The notes under the pieces are model-generated. The model worked only from the letters and a program-made list of their open reading frames with translations. It was not told the DNA's origin and made no database searches. DNA of 48,212 nt, taken from the NCBI GenBank assembly GCA_902529785.1, contig CABZXV010000006.1, positions 1 to 48,212 of the forward strand. Reading direction: 5' to 3'. This stretch comes from an uncultured Pelagibacteraceae bacterium (lineage in GTDB: Bacteria > Pseudomonadota > Alphaproteobacteria > Pelagibacterales > Pelagibacteraceae). A program made the position numbers and the translations under genes. Positions 45,020 through 48,212 of the stretch are shown here, piece after piece. The first letter of the stretch is position 1. Each line of letters starts with the position of its first letter.

Positions 45020-45880
45020 TTACTTACCTATATATACTTTAGATAAATAATATTCTCTCCTAGATATATATAAACCGCAAAGAACAATTATAAAAAGGCC
45101 CAAATAAGTCAAATTATCTGGCAATTCATTAAATATATAATAACTAAGCAAAATATTAGTAATTATTTCAGTATATCCAAGAGGAGCAAGTTTGGAGGCA
45201 TCTGCAAATTTCAATGATAGAATTATAAAAAGATGTGCAATTGCGGCTATAAAGCCAATTAAAGCCATCATAATCCACTGACTATTAGATGGTTGTATCC
45301 AGACACCTGGCATAAAGAAAGTCATTACTATAGTCCCTACCGTTCCAGCAAATAACAAAGTCAAAAGAGAGTTGTCAGATGAGCTTAATTTTCGAGTTAT
45401 AATTAAATAAAACCCATAGCAAATACCATTACCTAAAGCAGCTAAAGTAGCTAAATTAATCTCTATAAACCCTGGCCTGATTACAATTAAGGTGCCTATA
45501 AAACCCATTGATACAGCAGTCCATCTTCTTAAACCCACCTTTTCATTTAGAAAAAAAGGTGACATTGCTGTTACACATATAGGAGCAACAAATGCTAGTG
45601 TAAGTGCTTTTGGTAATGAAATTTCAGAAATTGCATAAAAGAATAAATAAGTGGAAAAGACAAAAATCAACCCTCTTATCAATTGGAGTAAAGGTTTTTT
45701 ACTCCAAACTAAAGATTTTCTATCAAAAATAAGCATTATAAAAATAGCAAAAACAACAGTAAAAAAATATCTAGCCCAAGTAATTTGTAAAACGTCCATA
45801 GAGGAGCTTAAATATTTAGCAAAAGCATCCATAAAAGGAACAATCATCCAAGCGGATGCATTGAGTATTACAGCCTTCAT
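45020..45880 (-). CDS. EamA/DMT family transporter
   Basis: The 286-residue protein has about ten hydrophobic segments in two similar halves, each an EamA repeat of five helices. WARYFFTVVFAIF lies in the first and LAALGNGICYGFYLIITRKL starts the second. LGYTEIITNILLSYYIFNELPD near residues 235-256 is typical of the second repeat. Drug/metabolite superfamily exporters move amino acids, nucleotides or osmolytes; the substrate is unknown. It is followed upstream on the same strand by the AEC gene, 16 bp away. Confidence 0.9.
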   Translation of the reverse strand: MKAVILNASAWMIVPFMDAFAKYLSSSMDVLQITWARYFFTVVFAIFIMLIFDRKSLVWSKKPLLQLIRGLIFVFSTYLFFYAISEISLPKALTLAFVAPICVTAMSPFFLNEKVGLRRWTAVSMGFIGTLIVIRPGFIEINLATLAALGNGICYGFYLIITRKLSSSDNSLLTLLFAGTVGTIVMTFFMPGVWIQPSNSQWIMMALIGFIAAIAHLFIILSLKFADASKLAPLGYTEIITNILLSYYIFNELPDNLTYLGLFIIVLCGLYISRREYYLSKVYIGK

Positions 45881-45896
45881 AAAAGAAGCATAGCTC

Positions 45897-46796
45897 TTAA
45901 TTAAAGTATTTTAAAGCAAAGAATACAGTTATTGGGACTGTTATTAAAGACATCAAAGTTGAAACAACAATTGTACTAGAAATATTATCTACAATTTCTT
46001 TTGGAGAATACATAGAAGCAACTAAATAACAAAGAATGGCACTAGGCATCGATGATTGTATTAATAAAACACCTGCTGCAAAACCAGATAAATTAAAAAA
46101 AGATATTAGAGCAAAGCCGATTAAAGGACCTATAATAACTCTTCCAGTAGATGTAATTAAAGCGTCCTTAAATGAAAACACTTTCATTTGCGTTAGAGAA
46201 ACACCTAAAGACATCAAAATCATTACAATCATTCCATAAGCTAAAAGCATAACAGTGTTCAAAACAAATATTGGTAAAGGTATTTCGTAATATAGAAATA
46301 GGATTGTTGCAATTATTGCATAAAATGATGGGCTTTTAACTATTACATTTAGATCAAATTCTCTTTTAGCCAGAAAAATATTCAGAGTGAAATGCAGTAA
46401 AACAACTAATGATGATATAGCTGCGGCTATTCCCATACCAAGTTTTCCATATGCAAACAAACAAATTGGGATACCCATATTACCAGTATTAGGCAGAAAG
46501 AATGTTGGTAATTCTCTGAGATAATCTTTTTTCATTAATAATAGGAAAATTAATCCGACGATCAAAAAAGATGTTAAAAGAATAATAGCGTATAAAAAAT
46601 ACTCAGAGAACATTGCAAAAGTTACACCACTAGCTGATATAGAAAATATTACTATAGATGGTGTCCCGAAATTAGCTGAGTAAGTCGTTATAAAAGATGT
46701 ATCAAAGTTTGGATTTTTTTTACCAAGAAAGTAACCAATACCTACAATAAAAAAAACTGGAAATAGAACTTCAAAAAGTTTGATATAAAGTTCCAT
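45897..46796 (-). CDS. AEC family (auxin efflux carrier-like) transporter
   Basis: The 299-residue protein has about ten hydrophobic segments. The family pattern FLPNTGNMGIPICLFAYG occurs near residues 98-115, and QSSMPSAILCYLVASMY lies near 245-261. AEC members carry organic acids such as malonate or malate, or unknown substrates. Its stop lies 16 bp before the EamA gene, and its start overlaps the hom stop (TAATG). All three minus-strand genes could form one unit. Confidence 0.9.
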   Translation of the reverse strand: MELYIKLFEVLFPVFFIVGIGYFLGKKNPNFDTSFITTYSANFGTPSIVIFSISASGVTFAMFSEYFLYAIILLTSFLIVGLIFLLLMKKDYLRELPTFFLPNTGNMGIPICLFAYGKLGMGIAAAISSLVVLLHFTLNIFLAKREFDLNVIVKSPSFYAIIATILFLYYEIPLPIFVLNTVMLLAYGMIVMILMSLGVSLTQMKVFSFKDALITSTGRVIIGPLIGFALISFFNLSGFAAGVLLIQSSMPSAILCYLVASMYSPKEIVDNISSTIVVSTLMSLITVPITVFFALKYFN

Positions 46797-48091
46797 TAAA
46801 ATAATCTTATTAATACTGGGTTTTTAATTATATTTCGATTTAATTTAAAAGATTTAATACATTTTTGAGAACTTAATTCATTTGCATCATGAGTAATAAT
46901 TACAATTGATGCTGTTTTTTTTTTACTATTTGGTATCTGGATAATTCTTTGAATTGATATTTTATAGTTTGCAAAAATTTTTGTAATAGATGACAGAACT
47001 CCAGGTTTATCTTTAACTTCTAGTCTTACATACAGAGAATTGAATGAAATATCTTTATTAAAAATTTTTGGTTTTTGTCTTTTTGTTCTAGTAATTCCAA
47101 AAGGAAATTTTATATTTCCTCTTAAAATAGACAACAGGTCTGACATTATAGCAGATGATGTTGGTCCAGGCCCTGCCCCTTCGCCTTGTAAAACACTTTC
47201 TCCTATTGGTGACCCATTTAAAATTACAGCATTCATCACGCCACTTACATTGCCGATATAAGAGTCTTTATTAACCATGCAGGGATGAACTCTCTCAAAA
47301 ATACTATTATTAATAATCTCTGTAATACCAAGCAATTTAATTCTAAAGTTTAACTGATTGGCTATTTCAATATCTTTAAATTCAATATTTTCGATACCTT
47401 CCATCAAACAGATTGATTTTGAAATTTTTTTATTAAATGCTAATGAAGAAAGTATTTTTATTTTTGCCAAAGCATCATATCCATTTAAATCTAATTTAGG
47501 ATTTCCAGGTTCGGCATAACCGAGGTTCTGAGCTTTTTTTAAAACACTAACAAAACTATCTTTAGTTTTTTCCATCTCGGACAAAATATAATTACATGTG
47601 CCATTAAGAATTCCATATACTTTTGTTATTTTATTAGTTGCAAGACCTTCCTTTATAGTTCTAATTATTGGTATACCTCCAGCCACAGATGCTTCGAATT
47701 CTAAATTTACTTTATTTTTTTCAGCTAATTCACCAAGCTTATCTCCATGTTTAGATATGAGTGCTTTATTTGGTGTAATAACATGAATTTTATTTTTTAA
47801 AGCGTTTTCAATAACTTTCTTTGATATTCCATCTGATAAACCGATTGCTTCGATTATTACATGAAGATTTTTTATTTTTAAAATATCTAAAGGGTTTGAG
47901 TAAAATATTTTTTTGTTTATTTTAAATCTTCTTTTTTTGTTTTTATTTTTAGCTGAGATCCCAACAACTTTTATTTTCTTTCCAGTCTTAATTTCAATAT
48001 CTTTTTTTTTAATATTTAACTCATTGTATACATATGATCCTATTTGACCAAGACCAATTACAGCAATATTTATATTTTTACTCATTTTCAT
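46796..48091 (-). CDS. hom: Homoserine dehydrogenase
   Basis: The 431-residue enzyme reduces aspartate semialdehyde to homoserine on the way to threonine and methionine. It has an N-terminal NAD(P) site (VIGLGQIGSYV, about 9-19), EASVAGGIPIIRTI near 132-145, GILNGTCNYILSEM near 160, and the catalytic lysine region NGYDALAKIKIL near 205. A C-terminal ACT domain (VRLEVKDKPGVLSSI, about 355-369) suggests threonine feedback. It is coupled to an unknown upstream gene (TAATG) and to the AEC gene. Confidence 0.96.
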   Translation of the reverse strand: MKMSKNINIAVIGLGQIGSYVYNELNIKKKDIEIKTGKKIKVVGISAKNKNKKRRFKINKKIFYSNPLDILKIKNLHVIIEAIGLSDGISKKVIENALKNKIHVITPNKALISKHGDKLGELAEKNKVNLEFEASVAGGIPIIRTIKEGLATNKITKVYGILNGTCNYILSEMEKTKDSFVSVLKKAQNLGYAEPGNPKLDLNGYDALAKIKILSSLAFNKKISKSICLMEGIENIEFKDIEIANQLNFRIKLLGITEIINNSIFERVHPCMVNKDSYIGNVSGVMNAVILNGSPIGESVLQGEGAGPGPTSSAIMSDLLSILRGNIKFPFGITRTKRQKPKIFNKDISFNSLYVRLEVKDKPGVLSSITKIFANYKISIQRIIQIPNSKKKTASIVIITHDANELSSQKCIKSFKLNRNIIKNPVLIRLF

Positions 48092-48212
48092 TAATCTAAT
48101 TTAGGAAAATCACTTAGTTCCCCATATTTAATTACATTACTTCTAAACTGATCAAAAGAAGTTTCATTTTCAAAATTTAGTTTTGTAATATCTGAATTTG
48201 TATTTTCTTCTT
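48091..48212 (-). CDS. 3' end of an unrecognised gene upstream of hom (partial)
   Basis: On the minus strand an open frame runs from the right edge (first whole codon at 48210) to a TAA at 48093-48091 that overlaps the hom ATG (TAATG). The visible tail of 39 residues is acidic and ends YGELSDFPKLD. I do not recognise it. Aminotransferase genes often precede hom in alphaproteobacteria, but nothing here shows that. The TAATG overlap supports it being a real gene. Confidence 0.55.
   Translation of the reverse strand, partial: EENTNSDITKLNFENETSFDQFRSNVIKYGELSDFPKLD

Noticed and set aside
1..48212. CRISPR arrays, insertion sequences or rRNA genes
   Set aside because: No repeat-spacer pattern, transposase-like protein or rRNA signature is visible on either strand.

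Overview
The window looks like a chromosomal segment of a streamlined SAR11 alphaproteobacterium (Candidatus Pelagibacter or a close relative). Coding DNA is very AT-rich, spacers are tiny, and start and stop codons overlap constantly as TAATG or ATGA. The gene clusters are alphaproteobacterial: gatCAB, nrdR-ribD-ribE-ribB-ribH-nusB-thiL-hppA, pdxJ-acpS-lepB-rnc-recO, and a heterotetrameric sarcosine oxidase. No gene search could be run, so the taxonomic call is inference.

Left part (1-12.7 kb): the last codons of a UDP-glucose dehydrogenase gene, then a minus-strand block (ridA, topA, plsY, a dihydroorotase-like pyrC, pyrB, ruvX). A divergent plus-strand block follows, with the GatCAB amidotransferase, a SAM methyltransferase, the tRNA hydroxylase TrhO and a MATE exporter. 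The pyrC product has lost metal-binding histidines, and a perfect 11-bp hairpin sits 5 nt before pyrB.

Middle (12.7-38 kb): the minus-strand soxB-soxD-soxA-soxG operon oxidises sarcosine, and its last gene overlaps the MATE gene tail to tail. tRNA-Ser(GCU) and a lytic transglycosylase come next. A long plus-strand operon runs dapA-smpB-folK-rsh-pyrE-pdxJ-acpS-lepB-rnc-recO. It has no era between rnc and recO, and its (p)ppGpp enzyme is short. After hemB on the minus strand come a small putative 2-oxoglutarate dioxygenase, rpiB, glyA, nrdR, the riboflavin genes, nusB, thiL and a K+-independent H+-pyrophosphatase. The RibB protein carries a degenerate RibA-like domain and an altered active-site loop.

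Right part (38-48.2 kb): an accessory island with three glycosyltransferase genes (one a 707-residue fusion of two modules), a GIY-YIG nuclease and a complete tyrosine recombinase. A 33-bp inverted repeat shaped like a recombinase core site lies directly upstream of the recombinase gene. Two small membrane-protein genes follow. Next is a GC-enriched stretch of about 260 nt that folds into several helices, including a possible pseudoknot and a strong terminator abutting the start of an alkyltransferase-like gene. This is the best candidate for an undescribed element. After a 513-base stretch without a gene come two transporters, homoserine dehydrogenase and the 3' end of an unrecognised gene.
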